Part shown: in pieces, positions 13,015 to 26,929 of the stretch
Layout: every line of letters begins with the position of its first letter
Numbering within the stretch: position 1 is the first letter of the stretch
From: Cacajao melanocephalus
Taxonomy: Eukaryota > Chordata > Mammalia > Primates > Pitheciidae
DNA length: 64,000 nucleotides
NCBI GenBank assembly: GCA_963573385.1
Contig: CAUYLG010033243.1
Coordinates: forward strand, 1-64,000
Direction: 5' to 3'
Made by a program: the position numbers and the translations under genes
Notes under the pieces: generated by a model
The model's database searches: none
Seen by the model: only the letters and a program-made list of their open reading frames with translations
Told to the model about the DNA's origin: nothing

Positions 13015-16000
13015 AAGTCTAGGCTGATAGACCTATAGAACAACAATTTTTAAAGGCATTTTGGATTGGGTTTTCTATCATTTGCAGCTGCAAGCATCCC
13101 AACACAATGTATTATGGATAAGTGGAAATGATTTATTTCACATGGCATGAACCTGCCTCATTTTAAGACAATATTAATGAATTAAATTTTTGTTTTTATA
13201 TAAAAATTAAAATTATGAATTAAGTCAGGAGGTGAATATTTGCAATACAGACAAATCGTTTATATTAAACTAATTTCTCACAGGTTTCCTAAATACTGAC
13301 TTCCCAGTCAGTGAATATAAAATGTGATTTGATTTATTAAAATTAAAATGATATACAGCTTTTCAGCATCATTTTATTCAGATCTCTTGCTACATAAGTT
13401 GCAGAATTATAAAACACACATATTAGAGAATGTCCTTAACTTCATCAAAATAATTCTCCTTTGAGTTCCTTTAACAACATGCCCTCTAGTCTACCAAAAT
13501 ATTATTTTACAAATGGTAGGAGTGTGCTACTTGCCACCCAGATAGACAGTAATTCAGCTAAGCATTTTTCTTTGCAGTATAAGTGAAAATCTGTTCAAAG
13601 TGCTAGCAAGTTTATCAACTGGATCATAAGACCTAAGAGGAGCTAAGTGTTTCTGTTATGCTTTCTGTGACTAATAATTCTCAGCCTTGTTAGTAGACTC
13701 TCAAACACTGCATCCTAGCTGTGGAATCTTGGGTAGGTAACTTAACCTCTGAGAAATTTTGATAAATGCTAATTTTCCGTGTTTTTAGATTTTGGTGGTG
13801 AGAGTGGTGGTTGCTACCTGTATACCTATCTTTCACAAAGGGCACTCAAATTGCTCTGGTTTCTCTTTATGTTACCAAAACGCTCTGTAGCTAAACCATT
13901 GAGCTTAAATGTCAAACCTGCATGGTGTTTAGAAAAGGGTACTTATCTCTTTCTGCACCTGTCCATTACACTCCAATGCTGGGCTGACATAGGATGTGGT
14001 AGAGGAGTTAGTATTCTGACAAAGAGGTGATGTCATTCCACCCATGTATCAGTTTCCATTAAATTACTGACCCATACATAACCTTTAGCTGCGGGTTTAT
14101 TTGCTTACATCACTGTGATCAAATGGTTAGAATTGTAGATTTTCATTTGGGAAAATGATTATTATTTTTCATTAAGGACATTATTGCTGATTTGAATTAT
14201 CCTTTTGTTCATGGTTCATGAACAACAGAGCTTTCCCTAGGCTTTCTGTGGGAGGTGGAAAGATGCTCTATATCTGCCTCCTACCCAGATCTCTTTCAGA
14301 AAGAAAATAGGCAGGGCTAGCTAAGCTATTGGTTGGGAGCAATATTCAGTTCTTTGCCAAGGGAGATCCAAGACTCCAGATATGCCAATTCAGCAAACCA
14401 CAGTGAGATTATCTAAAACTGAAAAAGGGCTCAGGAATCTATCAGAATATAAGATAATTTAAATAAAATTTAAATCCTACTGTCCAACAGAGAACCAGAG
14501 GATGTTAGAGAAGGAAGGAAACTTGGAGGTCATAGTGTCTAGTGTTTTGCTGAGCATCACCTCTCAGGCTGATGTAAAATGAGGACAGGGAGTATACAGA
14601 AATATTTGGTTTTACTGACGTAGTACTCTTGAAAGCCTTTATTGGTGGTACAAAATGAGGCTTTCTTATTGACTCTAAATAGGCTTATTAGCAGCACGCA
14701 GAAGGATTTCCACTGTGATCGTTTTGTCTCTAGTCAGAGTGAAGGCATAGGTCTGAAGCAGGCTGATAGCTTTGGAAGTGAAAAGTACCGGCAGACTGAG
14801 GGCACAGAACAGGCTGGCTGCCAGTGTCGGGTTCAGCACCCTGAGGAGTGTCATTTGTCAGAGCCACTTTTATGAAACGGAAGCCCTTTTTTGTGTATTT
14901 GTACCTGTGAAAGGAAGCAGCAGTGTAGCTGATCCAAAGTAGCAGAAAAACAAATAATTCATACTGACTTAGGACGCTCACCTACCCTCTCTTTTGCAGG
15001 AATGTTAGTTTACATGTCAGTACGTGGCCAGCCTCCTTGGATTCTGGCATGATGCTTTCCATAGGGGTTTCATTAATTAGTGTGAAGGTTTATTTCAGTA
15101 GAGTCCAGGAAACTGTTAGCTTTTTGTTCTCAGCCTAATGACAGAAAATGTCCCCGTGACTGATTTCTTTGTAGGATCAGCCTGTATCATTCCTAAAACT
15201 GACAGAAAGCCCCGCTTCAGCATGTGGGATGAACGGCATGACTCACACGTTCCCCTGGAGGACTCCAGGTTTGATTAAATGTTTAAATGACCTTTTTGGA
15301 CAGATGATTATGAGGATGGGCAAACAATTTGTTCTTTCAATTCTTAGTAACTTCAGTGTGTATTTAGGGGGGAGGTATTTGTAGACAGAGTTGGAAGGAG
15401 TGTGAACAGGAGACTTAGGTAATCACTGGAGATGAGGGTGATGGTGATGATGATGGTAATTGGACATAAATAAGTAGAGAGTAAGATTTGTCAGAAAGGG
15501 GCAAACTCATTGCCTTTATCATCATCTCCCTCCTTTCACTTCAAACAGACACACACATCATTTTCTGTCTCTAGTAACTTCCTAATCACACAGGAGCTCC
15601 AGGATTTCTCAGGGACTACAACCCTGTGGCCAAAAATCTCTTTTCCTTCACTGCCCTTTGGGCAGCTCAGTAATACCTTTAACAAGGCAAATATAAAGAT
15701 AGTCAATGTACTACAAGGACATCTCCAGAAAAATACTGTCCGCATTTTTAAACAATACACAGTTTTATTCTTCAATTTGTCTTGATGGAAGCTATCAGTT
15801 AGGTGCAGGTTTCCGTTTCTAGGTCTGATCTACCTATCTCTAGTTGATTCTTTCTAACTCTAGTTCTTGAAACACTCTTGGCTGGTTTGATTTTCAGGTA
15901 CATTCATCCTCTTTTCAGATTCCAGAATGAAAACTTCCTTTTTGAGACACCCAGATAGACTATCTCTTCCTTAGTCCACCTGGCTCTTATCCACATCCCT

Positions 16001-17206
16001 TGAATGAGTTCTCTTTGTCTGGACACATTTCCAAAGCAGTGCTTCTCTGCACTCCTGAAATGCGGCCCTTCCTTCTTTTGGCCTTTTGCTATGTTGTATT
16101 ACATTATTTCATTGTCAGTCAGAATAAGCACTAGATACACATCTAAGGTTCAACTTTACCTTTTATATATTTTATTACATAAAAAATGGGTCACATATAA
16201 ACTATAGTAGTTGGGAATTGAGGATGTTACTTTGAGTATTGAAGTATTACTTTCTTGAGTATTACTCAAAAACTATTACTCAAAGAAGATGTTATTCAAA
16301 AAATTATACATTTTGGATAATGAAATTTTGACTCTATAAGATGAATTAGCGATGATATTTTTCAAAAAATAGAGATGTAGTAACTTCATTTATATGACCA
16401 TATTATTAATCTGTAGGCATTAATGGATTTATGCAGCCTGCTCAGAAATTAATGAAGCCTATTTATTCTATGGATTTTCTTATTAGCTCCTTCCCTCTTT
16501 TTCAGTCTTCTTTGCATCACTGTTCACATTACTGATGGGAATCCCACTGCTGCAGCCATTGCAAGTTTTTTTCATGATTATTATTCACTTAGGCACCTGT
16601 GTGTACTGGTTCTCTGATCAAATTATTTTCAAGTTTTAATATTAAATACATAGGAGAAAACTGAAAATGTATAGAAGTGTGCAAGCTTTTCTTTGTTAAG
16701 AAAAGTGTAATTAAGTAGAGTAAGAGGTGTTAAGTATGTCCGGAATTTTGCTAACATAAAATTTCATCATTTGTCCAGTTTGTACTTACTGGATTCATCT
16801 TAAGTATACAGTGATTCCTGGCAATAATGTGGGGAAGCTCAGATTTACTTTTGCAGTGCATGTTAGTATGCAAAATGACCCCTATCTTCAGTATCTCTAT
16901 GTTATAACACCTGCTTTGTTTTCCCAGTAGAAGCCCTTGTTTGGAACAAAGGCACTTAAGTTAAGCAGAACATCATTGTACCCACACAGTTACCTGGGTT
17001 GTCTGTGGTTACATAAAATGCGATGAAAATTACACCACCATAATCACCGCAGGCTATTTATAAGGCACCTTCACAGAAATGATACTGTGCCAAGTGCCAC
17101 AGACAATATCAAAATGCAGCCCTTGCTTCAGGTGCTTATGTTTCCAAGGGGAAAAAAAACTGGGTTTTGGATTCAGATAAGAAACTTTATTGTAATTATA
17201 AATTGG
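13015..17206. other. Mostly unique intron
   Basis: No large repeat was recognised. A MIR core fragment is probable at 13705-13770 (ctagctgtggaatcttgggt, then aacttaacctctgag). A short antisense L2-like trace is possible at 17060-17130. A unique, less AT-rich stretch at 14640-15280 contains an exon-like segment, listed separately. Confidence 0.5.
15175..15268 (+). other. Exon-like segment with consensus-type splice signals (unproven)
   Basis: A pyrimidine-containing acceptor (gatttctttgtag) precedes it and CAG-GTTTGA follows. It is open when entered in phase 1, the phase of the GRM8 exon. At 94 bp it would shift the frame into the next constitutive exon. It could be a cryptic or poison exon, a conserved non-coding element, or chance. 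No known GRM8 isoform is claimed. Confidence 0.2.
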
Positions 17207-17216
17207 CTTTCCTGTG

Positions 17217-18746
17217 TTTTAAAAAATTTATTTATTATACTTTTAGTTCTGGGATACATGTGCAGATCGTGCAGGTTTGATACACAGGTATACATGTGCC
17301 ATGGTGGTTTGCTGCATCCATCGCCCCATCATCTATTTTAGGTATTTCTCTTAATGTTATCCCTTCCCAATCCCCCCACCCCCTGCTATTCCTCCCCTAG
17401 CTCCCCACCCCCCAGGCCACCTGCTATTCCTCCCCTAGCTCCCCACCTCCCAGGCCCCTGTGTGTGATGTTCGCCTCCCTGTGTCCATGTGTTATTGTTC
17501 ACCACCCACTTATGAGTGAGAACATGTGGTGTTTGGTTTGCTATTCTTGTGTCAGTTTGCTGAGAATGATGGTTTCCAGTTTCATTCATGTTCCTGCAAA
17601 TAGTATGCAGCCATAAAAAAGATGAGTTCGTCTATTTTGATAGCATACTATTCCATGGTGTGTATGTGCCACATTTTCTTTATCCAGTCTATCATTGATG
17701 GGCATTTGGGTTGGTTCCAAGTCTTTGCTATTGTAAAGAGTGCTGCAATAAACATATGTGTGCATATGTCTTTATAGTAGAATGATTTATAATCCTTTGG
17801 GTATATACCCAGTAATGGGATTGCTGGGTCAAATGATATTTCTATTTCTAGATCCTTGAGGAATCACCACACTGTCTTCCACAATGGTTGAATTAATTTA
17901 TACTCCCACCAACAGTGTTAAAGTGTTCCTATTTCTCCACATCCTCTCCAGCATCTGTTGTCTCCAGATTTTTTTAATGATTGCCATTCTAACTGGCATG
18001 AGGTGGTATCTTAATATGGTTTTGATTTACATTTCTTTAATGACCAGTAATGATGAGCATTTTTTCATATGTTTGTTGGCTGCATAAATGTCTTCTTTTG
18101 AAAAGTGTCTGTTCATATCCTTTGCCCACTTTTTGATAGGGTTGTTTTTTTCTTGTTAATTTGTTTAAGTTCTTCATAGATTCTGTATATTGCCCTTTGT
18201 CTGATGGGTAGATTGCAAAAATTTTTTCCCATTCTGTTGGTTGCCAGTTCACTCTATTGATACTTTATTTTACTGTGCAGAAGCTCTTAAGTTTAATTAG
18301 ATCCCACTTGTCTATTTTGGCTTTTGTTGCCATTGCTTTCGGTGTTTCAGTCATGAAGTCCTTGCCCATGCCTATATCCTGAATGGTATTGCCTAGGTTT
18401 TCTTCTAGAGTTTTTATGGTGTTAGACTCATGTTTAAATCTTTGATCCACCTAGAGTTAATTTTTGTATAAGGTTTAAGGTAGCGGTCCAGTTTCAGCTT
18501 TCTGTATATGGCTAGCCAGTTTTCCCAATACCATTTATTAAATAGGGAATCCTTTCCCCATTGCTTGTTTTTGTCAGGTTTGTCAAAGATCAGATGGTTA
18601 TAGTTGTGTGGCGTTCCTTCTGAGCCCTCTGTTTTGTTCCATTGGTCTATATCTCGCTTTTGGTACCAGTACTATGTTGTTTTGATTATAGTAGCCTTGT
18701 AATATAGTTTGAAGTCTGGTAGCGTGATGCCTTCAGCCTTTTTTTT
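17217..18746 (-). mobile_element. L1 LINE, 3' UTR and ORF2 3' part, antisense
   Basis: It reads as the reverse complement of a primate L1, beginning at the 3' end (ggatacatgtgcagatcgtg) and running through the 3' UTR into the C-terminal part of ORF2. Markers include cccagtaatgggattgctgg and actggcatgaggtggtatc. Frames are broken. Probable duplication TTTCCTGT lies at 17208-17215 and 18907-18914. The next segment is the same insertion's inverted 5' part. Confidence 0.92.
17383..17458. repeat. 38-bp tandem duplication inside the L1 3' UTR
   Basis: Two copies of a unit beginning ctgctattcctcccctagct occupy 17383-17420 and 17421-17458. They differ at about two positions. The unit lies in the polypyrimidine side of the L1 3' UTR G-rich block. 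Confidence 0.9.
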
Positions 18747-18906
18747 TCAATGCTATCCCCATGAAGCTACCAATGACTTTCTTCACAGAATTGGAAAAAA
18801 ACACCTTAAACCTCATATGGAACCAAAAAACAGCCTGCATAGCCTAGATAATCCTAAGGAAAAAAAAATAAAACAGAAATAAAAAAAAATAAAAAACAAA
18901 GCTGGA
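18747..18906 (+). mobile_element. Inverted 5' segment of the same L1 (twin-priming type)
   Basis: ttcaatgctatccccatgaa, gctaccaatgactttcttca, atatggaaccaaaaaacagc and acaaagctgg are sense-orientation L1 ORF2. In L1 coordinates this segment ends where the antisense segment begins, which is the signature of 5' inversion during target-primed reverse transcription. Confidence 0.88.
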
Positions 18907-18914
18907 TTTCCTGT

Positions 18915-19925
18915 TTTTAATTTCAGGAAAGTTATATTTGAAGATAGAAAAATTGCCCTTTCTCTCACCCTATGAGGATTTGAAATTATTCTTGAAGTAA
19001 ATGTATTCAAAAATTTAAAATTAAATCAGATTTGTTATATGAAATTATCTAAACCTAATTTCTAAATTAAAGGCCTTTTAAGTTCACTTTCTCTTCCTTA
19101 GTCATAAACATCTCATGCTCCAAAAAACAAGAATAGATTCTACTGCTGGGGCGAAAGGCCACAACTTTTTTTTCTGCATTCTGTTTCCCAGGCCTGTCAA
19201 AGACATTTAAGTACTGAGTTAGGTCTGGTTAGGGAACTCCCCTGACTACTCTAGGGGCACAGATGATGGGGGTGAAAGGGGTGGACTCTGGGGTTAGTCT
19301 TGGATTGCTTTCTGTACTCCCCTTTGATGTTGATAGCTTCTTCCTGATAGGAACTTTTGGTCAGAAGCATACTTCTTACCTGAAGAAAGTTCTGGGTTTA
19401 CATAGTTCTGTCTTGACTTATTTACCAAGGCTCCTAAACCATATAGCACATCACTATGAATATGTTCAGGGTAGGGGTAATGGATCCTGCCCAGATCCCT
19501 GTAAAGCGAGCATGGTGCTGCAACCATCATTCATGGATAAGGACCAAGATTGAGCTGCTCTGGTGGAAGAAGGTGTTGGATGATATGGGGTTGTGCCAGA
19601 GAGTGGTGAATTCGTTTTCTGTGATGTGCTGGGCTCAGTCTCAGCAAGGGCAGCTGAAAGCTGAGTCTGCTTTGGATGCAGAGGTATGTAGTCAGTGACT
19701 GTGCACAAGACAGAACTTTGGGATGTACAGAAGGATACACTGTTCTTACATACACTTCTTTCGCCTGTTTGCTGATGAGCAAGACTCCAGGAATAGGTAT
19801 CCTAACTTGTCTTAGCTCTCTGATTAGGTCAGATCTTCCTACTGTATGCCCATAGTGCACCATACTCATTTTAGCTTTTATTACAGTTACACTTGTGCAT
19901 CTATTTGTGGGGTTGTTTGATGGAT
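18915..19925. other. Intron without recognised elements
   Basis: Unique sequence. Several overlapping open frames on both strands at 19263-19869 (up to 112 codons) have no recognised domain. They look like chance frames in a less AT-rich stretch. Confidence 0.45.
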
Positions 19926-19929
19926 ATTT

Positions 19930-20045
19930 ATCTCCTATTAATTTGTAAGCTCCATGAAGACAAGGAGAATGTATTTTTGCTCACATTTGTGGCCACTGTG
20001 TCTGCCACATAGAAGGAGCTGCATAATCCCTTGTTAAATGCATAA
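19930..20045 (+). repeat. L2 LINE 3' end fragment, sense
   Basis: aatttgtaagctccatgaag, acaaggagaatgtatttttg, ctgtgtctgccacatag and aaggagctgcataatccctt follow the sense L2 3' end (gtaagctccttgagggcag through the TGAA tail). Confidence 0.65.
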
Positions 20046-22084
20046 CTAGACCTAAAAAATAATTCAAGATACGTGATTCACTCATTAAGTTAACACTCTA
20101 GTGAGAGACAGTTCTTCCCAATAGGACATTATATCTTTTTTCTACTATCATTTCTATTTGCTAAATTGACTTTGAAGTTGAGAAATTGGGGTATGACTCA
20201 ATATGTGTATAAACTCTTCAACAAATACTGTGCTTCATTTTTTTTAAAGCAAGGATAGGATGAAAAAAAGAAAAAGATTAAAGAGTTTATTTAAGATACT
20301 GATATCCAGTTGTTGGTTGAAAAAATATGTGGCTGCTTGCATTTTGTTTAGCCATTGAACTCCCATATAAACATTTCTATCTTTGACAAAGGTTTATGCA
20401 GTTGATCTGGCTGCTCATTTTTCCCCTTTGATTTCCTTTATTTAATTCACAGGTGAATGACATTAGTGCTCCATTGTGGAAAATGCTCCCATACCTTCAT
20501 CTTTTAAGGAAATGTTCCTATAGCTCAGTCACTTTGAATATAGTTTTTTTGTTTTGTTTTTAATTTATGGCATCAGTAAATGATTTATACCATAGTGTTA
20601 ACCAGTGCTCATGAGGATGCTGATTTTAGCAGAATCCTAGGGAACTAACAGAAAAAAGAAATCACAGCTAATTTTAGTATTTGTAGGGCATTATGACAGA
20701 TATATCTGAATACTATTATTTACTCTTGATAATTTCTTACTAAACTGTCTGTATTGTCTCCTGTCTAATTTTACTTTTCATTAAATATGCATATTTTATA
20801 CATCTGATATTTTAGAAAATATGGCTGAAAAAATGTCTGTCTTTCCATTCTCCATTGATTATTTATCTATCTAATCTATGTATCTATCATCCATCTCTTA
20901 ACCTAATTTTTGGATACATATACAACCAATAGATGTGGGATGTACTATTATTGGGATATACCAACAATATAATTGCATGATAGCCTTAGTTGAAAAGTTT
21001 AGTCTGTCTTTGTGAATTTGATTGTACTTTGCATGATTCTGGCTGAGTCCTTTCATCTAGTGATAGTTTTTGAATACATATCAGGCTGCTTTCAATCCAT
21101 CTGAAATGCAATCTCGTGAGAACATAGGTGTACAATCTAAAAAATTATTCTTTGCTTCTTCTTGCTACATAAAACAATAGCTATTTTTATAGCATTAGAA
21201 GAAATATTAGAGATTATGTATCTTATATCTCTTTTTTACACATTGAAAAGCTACAATAAATTGGAGTAAGTAACTAAAAAAGGAACAAATAAAAGAACCA
21301 GGTTAAGAAATCCTATAATGTTTTCTTATCATACAATTCAATCCTGTGAATTGTTGATTATTTGCTGTACTAGTGTGAATGACTTATGCATGACATTTTA
21401 TTTGTCTTTCTAGTATCAACATAAAAGAAGGCCTATTTCTTCTACCAGTTGTATAGTTAAAATGAGGCTGAACATTCTCTTGTAAATTTCGGGTATTTAT
21501 GTAGCCCAGGAAAATCAGGCCTAAGCAGATGAAGGAGACTTGGAATAATTTATCTAAACACCTAAATTAGTTGCGTCATTATTTATCTGCAAAGCTTCTT
21601 GAATGTTGTCATACTCTGGATGGAGGCCAATCAGAAATGACCGTTAAGTTCTGACTCTGTCTAGTCAGTCTCCCCTTGACCAAGGAGAACATCTGGGCAT
21701 GAATTGTAGTTTTCATTGTCCTGTGACCAACTCATATTAGAAATAGCTACCTGAGGCCAGCCTTTAGTTCTATTTTGATCAAACTGTCATATAGATACAG
21801 CCTGTAGCGTTCTCTGTGACCTTTGAAAACTGCCCCAGGGTAAAGGCGAATTACAAATGCTATTAAGGTTGATGAGTAATCAACTAAGTAATGAGGATAC
21901 TATTTCACATTCTTAGGGGTAGATGCTTTTTCTCTGTGAGATGCCTGAGGAGGAAATTTTGATGGCTCCAAATGTGGCCACAACAAACATCAAGAGACTC
22001 TCCTATTGTGGAGATTTCCCTGAAATTGAACTCTGGAGGATGAAACATTTGGTGTAGATACTTGACCTTCTAAGAATAAAGCTT
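20046..22084. other. Unique AT-rich intron
   Basis: No repeat family recognised. A degenerate tetranucleotide patch (tatctatctaatctatgtat) lies near 20865-20895. Confidence 0.5.
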
Positions 22085-22123
22085 TATGTATGTATGTGTG
22101 TATGTATGTATGTATGTATGTAT
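22085..22123. repeat. (TATG)n microsatellite
   Basis: About ten TATG/TGTA units with a TGTG interruption near 22096. A tract of this type is likely to vary in length between individuals. Confidence 0.9.
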
Positions 22124-24721
22124 TTTCTTCATAGCAGCTATTAGTCTAGAATCTAATTCCTTATCAATGAACATAACAATTTTTATAAATGTTCTCCTCT
22201 CAGCTTTTAAGTTTTTATTTATCGGTGATTCAAATTATACTCAGATTTTTACAGGTTATCCCTAGTATTGTTTCTTGTTATTAAAAATATTCAAATATTA
22301 ATATATTGTAATAAGAAGAAGCTCAAAAAGAACACAGTGACCTCTTCCTTACCCCCTTATGATACAGAAATGACAAGTAGAATATTTGTTCATGTTTTCT
22401 TTTGCCTTTTATTTTTAAATCAAGGAGGTTGAATTAGAGACAGAGCAAAATAAGCAAAAACCTGAAGCTAGAAATTTCTGGGTCAATCCAAATACATAAA
22501 GCATTAAAAAAATGTCAGATGAGAAGCTAGATGCAAACTGACAGGGGAAAAACAAAACCCGTTTGTGTACTTAAAGCCCCAAACCAAAAGCAAAATTAAA
22601 ATTTGTGCTGACCCTTCTCCCTTGGGGCTGCAGATGTCACTGCTGTCCAGGGCACCGTCTGTTACTGAGTGGAAGGAAGAGGAATGGCATCCAAGTTGCT
22701 AGTGTAAAATAAAATCGTCTGCCTGCCAAGTCCAGAAGATGTCCTGCCATATTTTTTAAGGCCAGGGGATGGAGGGTAGAGGTGAGCAACAAAGATGACC
22801 ATTAACACTCACTGATTCTTGTCTTTTATGACTCATTCTTTTATTATTACATGTTTTGTAAGAGGTTTAATATTTATACATATTTAATTTTCATTTAGTC
22901 AGTAACAGCAGTAGTTATCATTTATTTAGTACTTATTGGACAAGGTATTTTATACACATTTTTTCATGGAATGTCTGGGACAATTATACAAACTGAGCAT
23001 TACTCTTATATTAAAGGTAAGGAAATAGCCTCTAACTAAGCAAAGTTGCTCAAAGTGACACATAGAGTGAGGTCTGTGGCTGTTCTCTTACTCCAAATAT
23101 GGGATATCTCAGAAATTGCCACTCTCTAGAAGGCTACAGTATATCTCAGACTGTGCAGATTGTTCCCCATTTGCCATGCCCCTCATCCATTCAGCACTAT
23201 TCCATGTCCTTCCTGTGTCCTGGGAAGCTGACCCTTATCACTTGCATAACTGGGACTCTCTGCTCTCTGTGTTCATCTTGGGTTGTGCCTATGGAAGGTT
23301 CTAGCAGGATATTGGAAGGCAGGAAGAGAAAGAAGTCAGGATATTTCCTCTTCATGTCCTACTTTGGCCCTGTGCACTGGCTGTGATCATGTCCTTTCAG
23401 GATGCAACTCCCTTCACCCTGCCCTCCTCTGTACCTCTTCTGATGCAGGACTTCTAGGGAAACATGATTCCTTCTCCTTGATTATTTATCCTAGGGGTAA
23501 TATTATATTCTCACCATTGCTACTCTTTGGGTGCCCTGCCATCTTGTTTGCTCCTTAAGTCTGCCTATAATTTATGCAAATAACTCCTTTATTAAAATAT
23601 CTTTATTTGAACACTCTGGGATGAATTCTGTTTTTTTCTGGGACCCTGATTAATACAGAGGCTGATGCTACACCCATATGAAAATATGTCAAAGATAATT
23701 TGCAAAGTATGTTTGAGAGCTCTGTATTAGGATCACTAGCATGCCAAAAGGTACAGATAAGAAAATAAGATAAGAAAATACAGGGCATAGCAAAAAATTG
23801 TTTCTTCCTAGAGAACCTGCCTTGGGGAGAGACTAGGCTGGTGAGAAGAGGGAAAGACTTTAAGAGTCTTATATACCAGGCATCAGAGAACTGTGATAGG
23901 TTTTTGAGCCTGTGATAAAAGCTGTGTTTGGGGAATATTTTTCTAGCAACCATTTGTAGGAACAGTGGAATTGGGAAAAAAGGGTGACAGTAAGGAGAAT
24001 AGTTAAAAGGCTGTTAACATAAGCCAGTGTAAAGTGATTGCAGGCAGGTTTACAAAATGTTAAGTATGAAAAATAAGGAATGAAATAAGTAGTGAAAGAT
24101 ACATTACTACTATTGGAATTTGCATTCTTGCCCATGTGATGCATTTGCTTTAAATTGGTCTAAGTTCTTTACATGCAGAGGGCCCATATGCCTTCATGTA
24201 ACGTTAGATCAAGTGGCAGAAGCTAAATTTGGAATTAAGGCAATATTTGGTTGTAGGGAACATCATTCTCGTTTCTGTCTCTTGGACTTTATGTGGAAGC
24301 ACTTTAAGTCCTAAGAGGCTAATTTTAGTGCAATCTATTTAGTTAACAATATTTCGGATCCTTAATTTTTAGTTTCCAGATGATCAGATGCCTCAGCTTG
24401 AAATCCAAGGGCATTATAGACTTCAAGCAAATTTCATGTGCATTAAGACTATTGAACTTGGGGCGAGTAATCCTATAAAAGCCAAATCGTTGCTGAAGCA
24501 TTTTCCTAATCATGTATTCCTCCTGTAATGTTTATTTGAAAATGTTCTCTTTTGGTGTGGAAGCAAATGAGCTGATGTGTATTGAGCTCCATCCATCCAT
24601 TTGTTTATTTATTTATTCATCTAATAAGCATTTTAATGAATGGGCATCAGACACGTTTATGTTTTACCCAAGAGACTTATTTAACAGTTATTCAACCGTT
24701 TGGTCATTCATAGTGAAAAGG
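22124..24721. other. Intron; unclassified old element possible at 23100-23640
   Basis: Most of this is unique. The segment 23100-23640 ends ctgggaccctgattaataca, a phrase seen at the ends of old L1 or LTR relics, but I could not assign it. Open frames of up to 116 codons in 23099-23953 have no recognised product. A CATT/TTTA-rich patch sits at 24590-24640. Confidence 0.4.
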
Positions 24722-24812
24722 TCATAGACTTTGGCATGAGGCAGGCCTGGGTTTGAAACAGATCTTGCTGGAAGGGTTGTCTTGGGGCAAATTGTTTTTT
24801 AGACACCTTTTC
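24722..24812 (+). repeat. MIR fragment
   Basis: gactttggcatgaggcaggc, ctgggtttgaaacagatctt and gtcttggggcaaattgtttt follow the 5' half of MIR. Sequence from 24813 to 25589 is unique AT-rich intron. Confidence 0.55.
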
Positions 24813-25510
24813 AGTTTTTCTGGTTAGAGGAAAAAGGGTTTGTAAAGACTGCATTGTGACTGAGAGAGGGCACAAAAACTAGATGAGTTTAATCCTGTCT
24901 CTCACCCTGACTAACCTTATATGTATATACAAATGCACGATGCTCCAAGTTGGATGTGAAACAAATGGAAGTATAATACTCACCCTTAAATATAATTTCA
25001 GATAGCCACAAAATAACAAACCATTTAAGGATATGAGAAAATTAGTTAAGAAGAAAATACAGAATAACTTTTTCTTCTGTTATTTAACTGGTGTAAAATT
25101 AATTCCTTGAATCTCACATTTTGTCGACAAATAGGATAATATATGTGGTGATGTAGTGCTTTGCCTTGAGAAGGAAAATATAATTATAGCCATAAAATAT
25201 TTAAGAAAATTCTGGAAATAAGAGTAATAGAATTAAAATTTTCAAACATTTCCCAAATGTGTTTTAAATGGCTTTCCTGAAGGAGAAAGAGAGAGGGAAA
25301 GAAAAAAAGAGAACATTTAGATATAATTACAGATAAGACCCATGCATAATATTAGTGGACTTAAAAATAATCATGCATATTCATAGCTAAATTGCTAATT
25401 AACATTCCCAGAATTTTGTTTAATGTAAACAAGTTATCCTAATAGGGTTAAGCAAAATCAATATGATAAAGATTGAAATATGTGGCTATTTAACAGCATT
25501 GAAAACCTGA

Positions 25511-25854
<344 letters not shown>

Positions 25855-25907
25855 TCATTATTTTTTTTAAACAATAAAAAGGGAAAGTTTTAGAAAACAG
25901 TATCTTA

Positions 25908-26520
<613 letters not shown>

Positions 26521-26639
26521 GACCTTAAAGCATATAAGGTACTAGTCATCTATCCACTCATTCACAAATGGAGTGTGCCTAGCGTTAGGAAGCATGTGGG
26601 GTGGGTATTAATATGGTAAATGAGATCTCGAGAAGCAGT

Positions 26640-26890
26640 GTGTTCCCCTGTAAGGGCATGGGATTTGGAGTGAAACCCACCTAGAGAAATTCAGGGCTTC
26701 TCACCCTGTGACCTCCTGTCCTGAGACCTTAATTTGTTCAATGTTTCATCATTGTAAATCCCAGTATGTTTAACGTGAATGTGATAAAACATCATATATT
26801 TCATAGAGGAGTTATGAGAATGTGAGAACCACGATCAAGCACCTAACTCCACATGTTCAAAGTGCTCAGTGACAGTTGGCAACTATAAAT
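26640..26890 (+). repeat. MIR (second copy)
   Basis: gggcatgggatttggagtga, aacccacctagagaaattca, tcattgtaaatcccagtatg, agaggagttatgagaatgtg and aaagtgctcagtgacagttg follow the MIR order with heavy decay. Confidence 0.5.
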
Positions 26891-26929
26891 CAACTCTTCA
26901 AACGTTGTGTCTCTAATGAGGGAAAGCAG

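Noticed and set aside
19263..19869. Cluster of overlapping frames on both strands suggesting a gene
   Set aside because: The frames overlap in several phases without a recognisable domain or splice structure. More likely chance in a less AT-rich stretch.
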